Assembly (NCBI GenBank): GCA_012974295.1
Contig: JAAXQM010000094.1
Location: forward strand, 1 to 8,815
Direction: 5' to 3'
Length of the DNA: 8,815 nt
From: Dehalococcoidales bacterium
GTDB taxonomy: Bacteria; Chloroflexota; Dehalococcoidia; E44-bin15
The position numbers and the translations under genes are program-made. Shown here piece after piece: positions 1-7,080 of this stretch; the stretch's first letter is position 1; every line of letters begins with the position of its first letter. The notes under the pieces were generated by a model that had not been told where the DNA came from, did no database searches, and was given only the letters and a program-made list of their open reading frames with translations.

Positions 1-2781
1 CTTCTCTTCTCGGCCTCCTTCACCGTCGGTGATACCCTGAACAACTCCATTCGATCCGAGGCACTGAAGCAGATCGGGCTGGTGGATATCATGGTGCAGG
101 CAGAGACACCAGACCCGTCCGGCCATCCTGCCTACTTCGACGAGGCTTATTTCGATACAGTGCGCGAGGAGCTCGCGGGCGTCCCAGAAGTGGATGGTGT
201 GGCTCCCCTGACCACCGAGACTGCACCGGTGGTCGCGTTGGAGACGGGATTGAATGAGCCCCAGGTCGATATACTCGGCTATGCCGAGGAGTGGATGAAC
301 GGCTTTGACCAGCTTGAGAGCGAACAGGGGAATATTCTTTCTGTATCTGACCTTGCCGATGGTCAGGTATATATAAGCAACGAGCTTGCCAGTGAGCTGG
401 ATGTGGGCACGGGCGATACTGTTAACGTGTATTTATTGTCTGAACCTGCCAATCTAGAAGTGGCCGGGGTGTACACAAAAGGAGCGAATCCCGCCGACAA
501 ACTTTCTCTGGTAATGCCCCTGACTCAGCTACAGGCACTGACGGGCAATAATGGCAGGGTAAATTCCATTATTATCACCAATAAGGGAGACGCTATTCAG
601 GGTGCTGAGCACACCGATGTAGTAATTTCCAGCCTGGAACCTGTTCTGGAAGGGACAGGGTTAGAAGCAGAACCGGTGAAACAGGATGCACTGGATGATG
701 CCGATGAAGCCGGGAGTACATTCTCCACCATCTTCCTCATGTTCGGACAGTTCTCCATTGCGGCAGGCATTCTGCTCATCTTCCTCATCTTTGTCATGCT
801 GGCCGCGGAGCGTAAACGTGAGCTGGGCATAGCCCGTGCGGTGGGAGCGCAGCAGGGGCACGTCATCCGTATGTTCGCCTTCGAAGGAGCCATCTACGCT
901 CTCGTCGCTGCTGCCGTAGGTAGCGTGCTGGGGGTGGTGGTGGGCTGGGGAATGGTCCGTATCATCGCTATTGCCTTTGGCCAGGTGGACCTTGAGCTGG
1001 CTTTTTCCTTTCAATGGCAAAGCGTGATCATGGCATACACCCTGGGCACGGTTTTCACCTTCATCGTCGTATTTATCTCCTCATGGAGGGCGAGCCGGCT
1101 GAACATCGTGCGGGCCATCCGGGACATCCCGGAGCCTCGCATTGTTCGCAAGACAATTAAGGGATTGATTCTGGCAATTATGCTACCTATTATGGGTCTC
1201 CTTATGGCCATTTATGGCTTTCAGAATGAACAATTAGCTCCATGGATGCTGGGGACCTCACTTGTGATTATCGGCGTGCCTCTCCTGGCCCGACGCTTCG
1301 GTCTGCCAGAACGGGCCGCTTTCACTATAGCGGGACTTGGCCTGGTGGTATGGTGGCTCCTTCCCCCGGGTACCCTGGAATCCATTCTTCCGGAGATGCA
1401 GCAGGGCATGGAGATGTTTTTCCTCTCCGGCATCATGCTGGTTTTAGGAGCAGTGTGGACTGTCATTTACAACTCGGATTTGCTGATAGCGGCTATGGTA
1501 CGCCTCTTCGGGCGCATCCGAGGCATGCCCCCGGTGCTTAAGACCGCTGTATCCTACCCCCTGTATAACCGATTCCGCACAGGCAACATCCTGGCTATGT
1601 TCTCTCTGGTAGTGTTCACCCTCATCGTGATGGCCTTTATCACCTACAGCATGGGTGCAGTTTTCTCGGACACAGAAAAGATATCAGGCGGCTATCAAAT
1701 CCGAGCCGATACCAGCTACACCAACCCCATCCCGGATATCTGGAAAGCCTTAGAGCAGGGCAATGGTGTGGACCCAGGTGACATCCAGTTCATCGGCAGC
1801 TTCAACGGAGCGCCGGTTAAGGTGAAACAGGAAGGGACTGAACAGGAGTTTACCGACTATTACCTCCAGGGGGTGGATGCAGGCTACACCGACAGCGTAA
1901 ATTATGAGTTCGCTATGATGGCCGAGGGCTACGACTCACCCCGGGAGATATGGCAGGCCCTTCAGGAAGAACCTGAGACAACAGTAGTCGCTGCTTATTT
2001 GGTACCTACCAAGTCCAACTATAACTTTGGCGGGCCTGCCCTGGACTTCCAACTTGAGGGGTTCTTTATAGAGGACGAGGTCCTGCCCGAGGTATACATT
2101 CAGGCGCAGGACCCCCGCACCGGGGAAGAGCAAAGGCTCCGGGTCATCGGGGTACTTGAGCAGCTAGCCTTCTACGCTGGCAGTGGAGTGATTACCTCTG
2201 ATGAGATGGTGAACGCTCTGCTTTTACAGCCAGTACCGCCTCAGTCTTACATGTTCCGGATCGAGGAGGGCGTGGATGCCGAAGCCACCGCCAAGGCGTT
2301 GGAGAAACAGTTTCTGGAGCACGGCATGCAGGCGGTGGTGCTAGAAGAAGAGATTGGTGATATTGTGAGCATTAACGTGATGATGAATAACCTGTTGCAG
2401 GGATTCATGGGGCTTGGCCTGGTGGTAGGTATAGCTGCCCTGGGGGTCATCGCTGCCCGCTCCGTTGTGGAGCGGCGAAGGCAGATCGGCGTACTGCGCG
2501 CCCTGGGCTTCCAGAAGGGCATGGTGCAGCTATCCTTCCTGCTGGAGTCATCCTTTATCGCCCTGCTCGGCATTGCCATTGGCGTCGCGCTGGGTGCTGC
2601 TCTCTCTGTCCAGATCCTTGACACTATGGGCGATAACATCGCAGGCCTGACATATCGGGTCCCGTGGGTCAATATAGCGGTAGTGGTTATAATCGCCTAC
2701 GGCGCTTCGCTGCTTACCACCTACCTGCCGGCGAGGCAGGCATCCAGAATTTATCCAGCGGAGGCTCTGCGGTTCGAATAA
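1..2781 (+). CDS. ABC transporter permease, FtsX/MacB family, 5'-truncated by the window edge
   Basis: This is the membrane subunit of an ABC transporter of the FtsX/MacB type, likely moving lipoprotein, lipid or peptide cargo or acting mechanically on the envelope. The frame is open from base 1, and residues before the GTG at 82 read as coding (LLFSASFTVGDTLNNS), so that GTG is not the true start. Counting from 82, residues 1-212 are an extracytoplasmic domain. A first FtsX domain (about 214-343) has membrane helices near 214-240, 266-298 and 313-335 and the cytoplasmic motif ERKRELGIARAVGA. Five central helices follow (about 361-524), then a second large extracytoplasmic domain (525-768). 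The second FtsX domain (770-893) carries ERRRQIGVLRALGF and the typical ending PARQASRIYPAEALRFE. The two signature copies make the family call secure. The substrate is unknown. No ATPase gene follows, so I infer that the partner lies upstream. Confidence 0.93.
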   Translation, partial: LLFSASFTVGDTLNNSIRSEALKQIGLVDIMVQAETPDPSGHPAYFDEAYFDTVREELAGVPEVDGVAPLTTETAPVVALETGLNEPQVDILGYAEEWMNGFDQLESEQGNILSVSDLADGQVYISNELASELDVGTGDTVNVYLLSEPANLEVAGVYTKGANPADKLSLVMPLTQLQALTGNNGRVNSIIITNKGDAIQGAEHTDVVISSLEPVLEGTGLEAEPVKQDALDDADEAGSTFSTIFLMFGQFSIAAGILLIFLIFVMLAAERKRELGIARAVGAQQGHVIRMFAFEGAIYALVAAAVGSVLGVVVGWGMVRIIAIAFGQVDLELAFSFQWQSVIMAYTLGTVFTFIVVFISSWRASRLNIVRAIRDIPEPRIVRKTIKGLILAIMLPIMGLLMAIYGFQNEQLAPWMLGTSLVIIGVPLLARRFGLPERAAFTIAGLGLVVWWLLPPGTLESILPEMQQGMEMFFLSGIMLVLGAVWTVIYNSDLLIAAMVRLFGRIRGMPPVLKTAVSYPLYNRFRTGNILAMFSLVVFTLIVMAFITYSMGAVFSDTEKISGGYQIRADTSYTNPIPDIWKALEQGNGVDPGDIQFIGSFNGAPVKVKQEGTEQEFTDYYLQGVDAGYTDSVNYEFAMMAEGYDSPREIWQALQEEPETTVVAAYLVPTKSNYNFGGPALDFQLEGFFIEDEVLPEVYIQAQDPRTGEEQRLRVIGVLEQLAFYAGSGVITSDEMVNALLLQPVPPQSYMFRIEEGVDAEATAKALEKQFLEHGMQAVVLEEEIGDIVSINVMMNNLLQGFMGLGLVVGIAALGVIAARSVVERRRQIGVLRALGFQKGMVQLSFLLESSFIALLGIAIGVALGAALSVQILDTMGDNIAGLTYRVPWVNIAVVVIIAYGASLLTTYLPARQASRIYPAEALRFE

Positions 2782-3023
2782 GCTCTTGCCGTCGTGGGTG
2801 ACAACGAGGACGCGGAAGAACGCCTGGATGTGGTACCTGGCTATGAGATTGATGCCCTAGGGGATATACGCACTACGCGCAGTAGTACTCGATTGTTCTA
2901 GTGGTGACCTCTAACTCGTTTCTGAAGCCTTCCAGTAGCTGCTTTGTGTTAAGGCCCATCTGCACCTGCCATTTTGGGAAGCCCGCCTGGTGCAAGTGGT
3001 CTAGAATTTCTCTTCACGATTAC
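2782..3023. other. Gene-free stretch with two short coding-like remnants
   Basis: No intact gene is visible between the permease stop and the tRNA. On the plus strand the permease frame stays open for 39 codons after its TAA, to a TAG at 2899-2901, and reads acidic and gene-like (VVGDNEDAEERLDVVPGYE...). On the minus strand, from just after a TGA at 3014-3016 down to a TAG at 2873-2875, 46 codons read REILDHLHQAGFPKWQVQMG and onward, again protein-like. Neither has a convincing start codon or Shine-Dalgarno sequence. I do not recognise either peptide. They may be decayed gene ends, and such short open stretches can also occur by chance. Confidence 0.25.
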
Positions 3024-3102
3024 TGGTCGGGGTGAGAGGATTCGAACCTCTGACCTCTTGCACCCCATGCAAGCGCGCTAAACCGGACTGCGCCACACCC
3101 CG
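3024..3102 (-). tRNA. tRNA-Pro, anticodon GGG
   Basis: A complete cloverleaf can be drawn on the minus strand. Acceptor CGGGGTG pairs with CACCCCG. The D arm is GCGC with an 11-nt loop. The anticodon stem CTTGC/GCAAG encloses loop ATGGGGT, which places GGG in the anticodon (plus positions 3064-3066). The T arm is AGAGG-TTCGAAT-CCTCT. The discriminator is A and the 3' CCA is encoded (plus 3024-3026). A C1-G72 first pair is typical of bacterial tRNA-Pro and agrees with the anticodon. Total length is 79 nt including CCA. Confidence 0.97.
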
Positions 3103-3119
3103 ATTTCCCCAGACACCAT

Positions 3120-3148
3120 ATTATATCGATATGTACTACTAATTGCAA
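3120..3148 (-). promoter_or_regulatory. Promoter of tRNA-Pro
   Basis: On the minus strand, TTGCAA (3148-3143) is separated by exactly 17 nt from a perfect TATAAT (3125-3120). Transcription would begin about 11 nt before the tRNA. This is a strong sigma-70-type match in the right place for a stable RNA gene. Confidence 0.75.
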
Positions 3149-3166
3149 GGTGACTAGCTACAAAAT

Positions 3167-3195
3167 TTGCTTTGGCACACCAGAAATGCTAGAAT
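3167..3195 (+). promoter_or_regulatory. Candidate extended -10 promoter of the FmdB-family/dtd pair
   Basis: TAGAAT at 3190-3195 is preceded by TGC, giving an extended -10 element. A weak -35 (TTGCTT, 3167-3172) lies 17 nt upstream. An overlapping alternative is TTGGCA (3172-3177) with TTTATA (3195-3200), also at 17 nt. Either would start a transcript with a leader of about 8-13 nt before the ATG at 3215. It is divergent from the tRNA promoter. Confidence 0.5.
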
Positions 3196-3214
3196 TTATA
3201 GTGACAAGTACCTC

Positions 3215-3556
3215 ATGCCTACCTACGAATACGAATGTGACCTCTGCCGTAACCGGTTTGATCGAAGACAGCGGTTTGACGATGAACCAGTAAGTATATG
3301 CCCGCAATGCCAGGGTAGTGCGCGCCGTGTCTTCCACGCCGTACCCATCCTTTTTAAAGGTAGCGGCTTTTATTGCACGGACCACGGCCGGGGACGGTCA
3401 GGCTCCGACAGCAAGGAAAAAGGAGAGTCCGTCGCGAAGGAGACAGCTGAGAAGGAAGCTGCGGGCACTGCGTCTAAGGCGTCGACAGAGAGCAAGACCG
3501 AGGATAAAAAAACAGCGACACAGCAAGTTGAAAGCGCTACTACAAAGAGTAAGTAA
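3215..3556 (+). CDS. FmdB-family zinc-ribbon protein
   Basis: A 113-residue protein of the FmdB / CxxC-CxxC regulatory zinc-ribbon family. The start was set at MPTYEYEC, the invariant beginning of this family, although the frame is open from a TTG at 3167. The ribbon uses C8-x2-C11 and C29-x2-C32, followed by the family's usual FKGSGFYCTD (about 47-56). Residues 60-113 are a low-complexity tail rich in K, E, T, S and A, probably disordered, as in many members. Family members were named as regulators of formamidase or amidase genes, but no such target is present here, so the role is unknown. The 3' end overlaps dtd by 29 bp in another frame, so the two are probably co-transcribed. Confidence 0.88.
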   Translation: MPTYEYECDLCRNRFDRRQRFDDEPVSICPQCQGSARRVFHAVPILFKGSGFYCTDHGRGRSGSDSKEKGESVAKETAEKEAAGTASKASTESKTEDKKTATQQVESATTKSK

Positions 3557-3986
3557 AGCCTCGGTTAGCGTCGCCGACGAAGTGGTAGGGCAGATCGGTC
3601 AGGGACTGGTCGTATTCTTGGGCATATCCACGGGGGACACAGAGCAGGATGCCCGATATCTAGCGGAAAAAACAGTTGGTCTCCGCATTTTTCCCGATAG
3701 CGAAGGCAGGTTCAACCTCTCCGCCCTGGACACCAGTGCCGAGCTTCTGGTAGTAAGCCAGTTTACCCTGCTCGCTGATACCAGAAAGGGAAAGCGCCCC
3801 AGCTTCACCGAGGCAGCAAAACCTGAGGAGGCTGAAGCACTTTTCGAGCGATTCCTCTCTTATCTTCGCTCCAGCAGGCTCAGGGTAGCAAGTGGCTTAT
3901 TTCAGCAGCACATGCTGGTGGAAATCCATAACGACGGACCGGTCACCATCCTCCTGGATAGCACAGATAAATACCCCAAGCGGTGA
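3528..3986 (+). CDS. dtd: D-aminoacyl-tRNA deacylase
   Basis: Dtd hydrolyses D-aminoacyl-tRNAs (and Gly-tRNA-Ala) in the cytoplasm, so it is a translation proofreading enzyme. The 152-residue product has both signature motifs that form the active site across the dimer: SQFTL at 77-81, within a longer conserved stretch running to RPSF, and NDGPVT at 135-140. The N-terminus KALLQRVSKASVSV matches the family start, which fixes the start at TTG 3528 even though the frame is open from far upstream. Length is close to the usual 145-150. The start lies inside the FmdB-family gene without a clear Shine-Dalgarno, suggesting translational coupling. The last few residues (STDKYPKR) extend past the usual end. 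Confidence 0.95.
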   Translation: MKALLQRVSKASVSVADEVVGQIGQGLVVFLGISTGDTEQDARYLAEKTVGLRIFPDSEGRFNLSALDTSAELLVVSQFTLLADTRKGKRPSFTEAAKPEEAEALFERFLSYLRSSRLRVASGLFQQHMLVEIHNDGPVTILLDSTDKYPKR

Positions 3987-4061
3987 TCATCCGTAGAACC
4001 CCCACCACACATACTCCCCAAACCGATATAAGTCAGATAAACTCCCGCATCTTGTCGCACC

Positions 4062-4075
4062 TGCAACTTGTTGCA
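4062..4075. promoter_or_regulatory. Candidate operator: 14-bp inverted repeat over the fur promoter
   Basis: TGCAAC-TT-GTTGCA is a perfect 6-bp inverted repeat with a 2-nt centre. It overlaps the proposed -35 (TTGCAA, 4071-4076) of the regulator gene that follows. Fur-family proteins bind palindromes of this kind and often autoregulate, so this is a plausible operator. The sequence does not match a Fur, Zur or PerR box that I know well. Confidence 0.45.
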
Positions 4076-4099
4076 ATTATTTCCGACTTGTGCTACGCT
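4071..4099 (+). promoter_or_regulatory. Promoter of the Fur-family gene
   Basis: TTGCAA (4071-4076), a 17-nt spacer, then TACGCT (4094-4099) preceded by TGC, which forms an extended -10. The predicted start point is near 4106, only about 3 nt before the ATG at 4109, so the mRNA may be leaderless. The -10 hexamer itself is only a partial match. Confidence 0.45.
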
Positions 4100-4108
4100 A
4101 AATAAGCG

Positions 4109-4555
4109 ATGAAGGGCATAAATCGTACTGCAGAGGGCGGCGAAGCTTTAAGGGATCTGGGCTACCGGCTTACCCCTCAACGCCAGCTTATACTTACTGC
4201 CCTTGAGGAGGGTAATGACCATATAAGTGCTGAGGATATCCATGCCAGGGTTTGTGTTCAATATCCTCACGTTAATATATCCACTGTATATCGTACCCTT
4301 GACCTATTTAAAAAATTAGGCATGGTAACCGAGACCGACCTTGGCAGCGGGCAATTTCGCTATCATCCAGCTGAAAAAGGTCACCACCATCACCTAATCT
4401 GTGAGCAATGTGGCAAAACTATAGAAACCACGGAATCCCCATTCCTAGCTTTAAAGCGTACCCTACTGAAGGAGTACGGCTTTAAATCCAACATAAATCA
4501 TCTCGCTATATTCGGTCTATGCGCTAAATGTGAAGGGTGCCGGCATCAGCTATAG
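4109..4555 (+). CDS. Fur-family metal-dependent transcriptional regulator
   Basis: A 148-residue Fur-superfamily repressor. The winged helix lies around 18-75, with the DNA-reading segment NISTVYRTLDLFKKLG. The dimerisation domain holds a structural zinc site, C98-x2-C101 and C138-x2-C141, with an extra C144. Putative regulatory-metal ligands by position are H38, H86, H93, H95 and E106, within the run GHHHHLICEQC. This arrangement does not decide between Fur, Zur, PerR and Nur types. The next gene is a NiCoT-type transporter, so a nickel- or cobalt-sensing (Nur-like) role is my inference from context. There is no Shine-Dalgarno before the ATG, and a 14-bp palindrome over the promoter suggests autoregulation. 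Length is normal for the family. Confidence 0.92.
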   Translation: MKGINRTAEGGEALRDLGYRLTPQRQLILTALEEGNDHISAEDIHARVCVQYPHVNISTVYRTLDLFKKLGMVTETDLGSGQFRYHPAEKGHHHHLICEQCGKTIETTESPFLALKRTLLKEYGFKSNINHLAIFGLCAKCEGCRHQL

Positions 4556-4590
4556 AAAGCTATTAGTATTAAAATCCATTGTTAGCTAGA

Positions 4591-4597
4591 GAGGAGA
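4591..4597 (+). promoter_or_regulatory. Strong Shine-Dalgarno that fixes a TTG start
   Basis: GAGGAGA ends 5 nt before TTG at 4603. No ATG or GTG is placed as well (the GTG at 4615 is 17 nt away), so the site selects TTG as the start of the transporter. Confidence 0.8.
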
Positions 4598-4602
4598 ACT
4601 AA

Positions 4603-5334
4603 TTGGAGTCAAGCGTGGCAGCTGCATTGATTCTAGGCCTTCTTCTAGGTGCGCGCCATTCCCTAGATCCGGATCATGTGGTAGCTGTGTCCACGATGGT
4701 CTCCGAATACCGCAATCCCTTCAAGGCCATCTGGATTGGGGTATCATGGGGATTAGGACACACAACCACTCTATTCATTGTAGGCCTGATCGTTATTGGG
4801 CTCCGCGTAACTATACCTGAAAATATCGCCCTGTTCTTGGAGCTCATTGTAGGAGTGATGCTTATCATCTTGGGCCTTCAGGTATTCTGGGCATTTAGAA
4901 AGAAGAAGGTGCACCTACACCCCCATGATCACGACAGCGGCCAACACTACCACTTCCATTCCCATGCCGAGGTATCGGATCACACAGCCCACCACAAACT
5001 ATCCTTTCTGGGAAAACCATCTTTCCGTCTAAAGTCCTACTTAGTTGGGACTGTTCATGGAGTGGCAGGGAGTGCTGCCCTAATGCTTATCGCCCTCACC
5101 GCTATTGACTCCCCCTGGACAGGGATCTTGTATATCGTGCTATTCGGCTTAGGTTCCATTGTCTCCATGGGCATTATGACTATCTTCTTGGCAGTACCTT
5201 TCTCTACGTCAGCCCGCTTTCCCACTTTTAATCGTCTGATTCAGATGGCAGCTGGAACGTTCAGTATCATTTTCGGGTTCTTCCTCATCTATGAGATAGG
5301 GATTGGAGAAGGGCTTCTACTATCAGGTGGCTAA
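4603..5334 (+). CDS. Nickel/cobalt transporter, NiCoT/UreH-like integral membrane protein
   Basis: A 243-residue inner-membrane protein with about six helices (roughly 4-26, 42-66, 75-97, 145-168, 172-198, 212-236). It shows the NiCoT hallmark H-x4-D-H at H19...D24-H25 (RHSLDPDHVVAV) and a second conserved motif, GLGHTTT, at 50-56. A third glycine/histidine segment, GTVHGVAGSAAL, occurs at 149-160. A cytoplasmic or periplasmic loop at 104-131 is very rich in histidine and probably binds metal. These features fit the nickel/cobalt transporter superfamily, including UreH-like and RcnA-like members. The direction of transport (uptake or export) and the metal cannot be read from sequence. It lies 47 bp behind the Fur-family regulator on the same strand, so it is likely co-transcribed and metal-regulated. 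Confidence 0.87.
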   Translation: MESSVAAALILGLLLGARHSLDPDHVVAVSTMVSEYRNPFKAIWIGVSWGLGHTTTLFIVGLIVIGLRVTIPENIALFLELIVGVMLIILGLQVFWAFRKKKVHLHPHDHDSGQHYHFHSHAEVSDHTAHHKLSFLGKPSFRLKSYLVGTVHGVAGSAALMLIALTAIDSPWTGILYIVLFGLGSIVSMGIMTIFLAVPFSTSARFPTFNRLIQMAAGTFSIIFGFFLIYEIGIGEGLLLSGG

Positions 5335-5436
5335 TATACTTGGGGGAGCGAATCTTCAAGCTTTGGACTATTAATAAGATCTTCTACTAACTTTATGCGG
5401 CTATGGTTTCCAGTCAGGACAGCTTTGGTATATTAG
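5331..5436. repeat. Widely spaced 9-bp inverted repeat between convergent genes
   Basis: CTAATATAC (5331-5339, containing the transporter stop codon) is repeated in inverse as GTATATTAG (5428-5436), 88 nt apart. It lies between the ends of two convergent genes. The arms are A/T-rich and the loop is long, so chance is a real possibility. The rest of the 5335-5464 gap holds no recognisable terminator with a GC stem and T-run. Confidence 0.25.
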
Positions 5437-5464
5437 TATAGCTACATATGGAAAGTTGTATTAG

Positions 5465-6208
5465 TTATACACTGTTCAAGTAATTCGCCAAATCGCGCTC
5501 ATCCTCCGGCACAAAAGCTTTATACCGCGATGCCCACCTCTCCTTTAGCTCATCCGCGGCTAAGAATGCCACAATGGGATACCTGACAATGTCAAAACAA
5601 CCCTCATCATCTTCGCTGTTGCCTATATAAACTGTCCTATTCTCATCAAGATTTCTATGTCTGAGGGTTTCCAGAAGTAATTGATGTTTATTCTTATAGA
5701 TCTTCAATAGAAATTCTGTTGCCCTACCACCTTCCTGTTTAAATGAATTTGCCATGCGGAAATCAAAGCAGCGCCTGAATCCGGCAACAGAGAGAATCCG
5801 ATCGATTCCATATCCATAACCGGATGAAAGGATACCCGTGGCCTTTCCCGCTTGATGAAAAGAGCGGATCGGCCTCAGAATCCTGCGGTCAAGCTTATAC
5901 TGGGTTTCCTTCCTTTCTGCATATCTATTTACTGAACGATGAATGAAGGATATGGGAAGCCCATTTATTACATGTGAATTGTAAATCTTGAACATCTCTG
6001 TGGCGAAATCAAATTCGGCGTCCTGACTTCCTTGCCAGTATAGGGTTTTTAATTCCTCCCTTACGTTGAGGAGACGAGCTGCCCTGCCTAAATGAAGGGG
6101 TATAGAAGCTTTAAAGAGGTCTTTTGCTATAGTCTCGAGGATGGCTTTCTCGTCATTATCCTTCGTAATCGTCCCATTCCAATCGGAAACTATGGTATCG
6201 TATGCCAT
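5465..6208 (-). CDS. HAD-superfamily hydrolase, probable phosphatase
   Basis: A 247-residue soluble protein with the HAD motif order. Motif I is SDWNGTIT (D9-W-N11-G-T13), motif II is GILSSG (S128/S129), a lysine such as K157 lies in the motif III region, and motif IV is YIGNSEDDEGCF with D200/D201. The cap between motifs I and II (about 20-110) is helical, as in class-I HADs. Motif I has Asn where most phosphatases have the second Asp (DxDGT). DWNGT variants occur in some HAD groups, but the change could affect catalysis. The start lies 6 bp after the nadC stop, so translation is probably coupled in a nadC operon. A phosphatase step in NAD or nucleotide metabolism is conceivable, but this rests only on position. 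Confidence 0.8.
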   Translation of the reverse strand: MAYDTIVSDWNGTITKDNDEKAILETIAKDLFKASIPLHLGRAARLLNVREELKTLYWQGSQDAEFDFATEMFKIYNSHVINGLPISFIHRSVNRYAERKETQYKLDRRILRPIRSFHQAGKATGILSSGYGYGIDRILSVAGFRRCFDFRMANSFKQEGGRATEFLLKIYKNKHQLLLETLRHRNLDENRTVYIGNSEDDEGCFDIVRYPIVAFLAADELKERWASRYKAFVPEDERDLANYLNSV

Positions 6209-6214
6209 ATCGAT

Positions 6215-7078
6215 TTAGTGCCCGGTTTCCAGTTCCAGGCTCAGGTCCAGGGCTTTTGCTGAATGGGTAATAGCGCCTATAGAGATAAGGTCTACACCGG
6301 TCTCGGCAACCTGACGCACATTATCCAGGGTAATACCGCCGGATGCCTCTATCACAGTTCGCCCCCGGGCAAGCTCAACCATCTTCTTCATCTCACCAAC
6401 TGCCATATTATCGAGCATAATAATATCAGCGCCGGCGTCCAGTGCCTCTACGGCCTCACCAATGTTGCCCACCTCGATCTCTACCTTAAGTGATGAACTC
6501 TGACGTACCAGTTCAATCGCTTCTTTAACACCTGTACCGAGAGAACGAAGCGCCACCCAGTGATTGTCCTTGATAAGCACCCAATCGCCCAGATGCAGCC
6601 GGTGGCTACTACCACCACCCATGCGCACTGCATATTTTTCCAGCATCCTCATCCCCGGTGTAGTCTTCCGGGTATCGGTAATCTTAGCCTTCAAACCCCT
6701 TACCGCCTCGACATATTGCGCCGTCTCGGTCGCGATACCACTTAAGTGGCAGAGGAAGTTAAGCGCGGTGCGTTCTGCTCGTAAAATGCTCGCTACCTTA
6801 CCTGTAACGGTGGCTGCTATATCCCCGCTCCGAACCCTGGCGCCATCCTGAATGAGTACCCCCACCCTCAACTCAGAGTCAATATGCTGAAAGACTGCTC
6901 GAGCTACTTCTATGCCCGCCAAGGTGCCACCCGCTTTGACCAGAATAGACGCTCTCCCGTCAAGATCAGGCGGAATGACTGCCTCGGTGGTGACATCGCA
7001 GTGAGCGAAGTCCTCAGACAGGGCAGCAGCGATTACCTGTTCAACCTGTTTCCACGAGCGCGTTAAAATCTCATCCAT
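6215..7078 (-). CDS. nadC: Nicotinate-nucleotide pyrophosphorylase (carboxylating), quinolinate phosphoribosyltransferase
   Basis: This enzyme converts quinolinate and PRPP to nicotinate mononucleotide, CO2 and pyrophosphate, the last unique step of de novo NAD synthesis. The 287-residue length is normal. Recognisable blocks are RAERTALNFLCHLSGIAT (100-117), TDTRKTTPGMRMLEKYAV (134-151), GGGSSHR (154-160), VLIKDNH (167-173), EIEV (200-203), IIMLDNM (219-225) and EASGGIT (244-250). The basic quinolinate/PRPP-binding residues R103, R137, K138, H159, R160 and K170 are all present. No nadA or nadB is in the window. Upstream is only a repeat copy (7081-7220), so the promoter lies at or within that repeat. 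No Shine-Dalgarno precedes the ATG. The HAD gene follows 6 bp downstream. Confidence 0.97.
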   Translation of the reverse strand: MDEILTRSWKQVEQVIAAALSEDFAHCDVTTEAVIPPDLDGRASILVKAGGTLAGIEVARAVFQHIDSELRVGVLIQDGARVRSGDIAATVTGKVASILRAERTALNFLCHLSGIATETAQYVEAVRGLKAKITDTRKTTPGMRMLEKYAVRMGGGSSHRLHLGDWVLIKDNHWVALRSLGTGVKEAIELVRQSSSLKVEIEVGNIGEAVEALDAGADIIMLDNMAVGEMKKMVELARGRTVIEASGGITLDNVRQVAETGVDLISIGAITHSAKALDLSLELETGH

Positions 7079-7080
7079 TG

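Noticed and set aside
82..84. GTG as the start of the ABC permease
   Set aside because: The frame is open to base 1 and the upstream residues fit an FtsX-type protein, so the gene is cut by the window edge.
661..1020. Minus-strand open frames within the permease (also 597-893 and 2247-2672)
   Set aside because: They lie opposite a well-supported coding frame, have no recognisable domains, and show the composition expected of antisense shadows.
3024..3102. tRNA-Pro as the attachment site of an integrated island
   Set aside because: No second copy of the tRNA 3' end and no integrase gene were seen in the window.
3167..3214. N-terminal extension of the zinc-ribbon protein from a TTG
   Set aside because: The family begins at MPTYEYEC, and the proposed promoter overlaps the extension.
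3318..3527. Long N-terminal extension of Dtd in the same frame
   Set aside because: It is an arginine/lysine-rich shadow of the zinc-ribbon gene. Dtd homologues begin at the KALLQRV segment.
3987..4108. Cobalamin or nickel/cobalt riboswitch ahead of the metal operon
   Set aside because: The gap is only 122 nt and the predicted transcript starts next to the ATG. No conserved riboswitch core was recognised.
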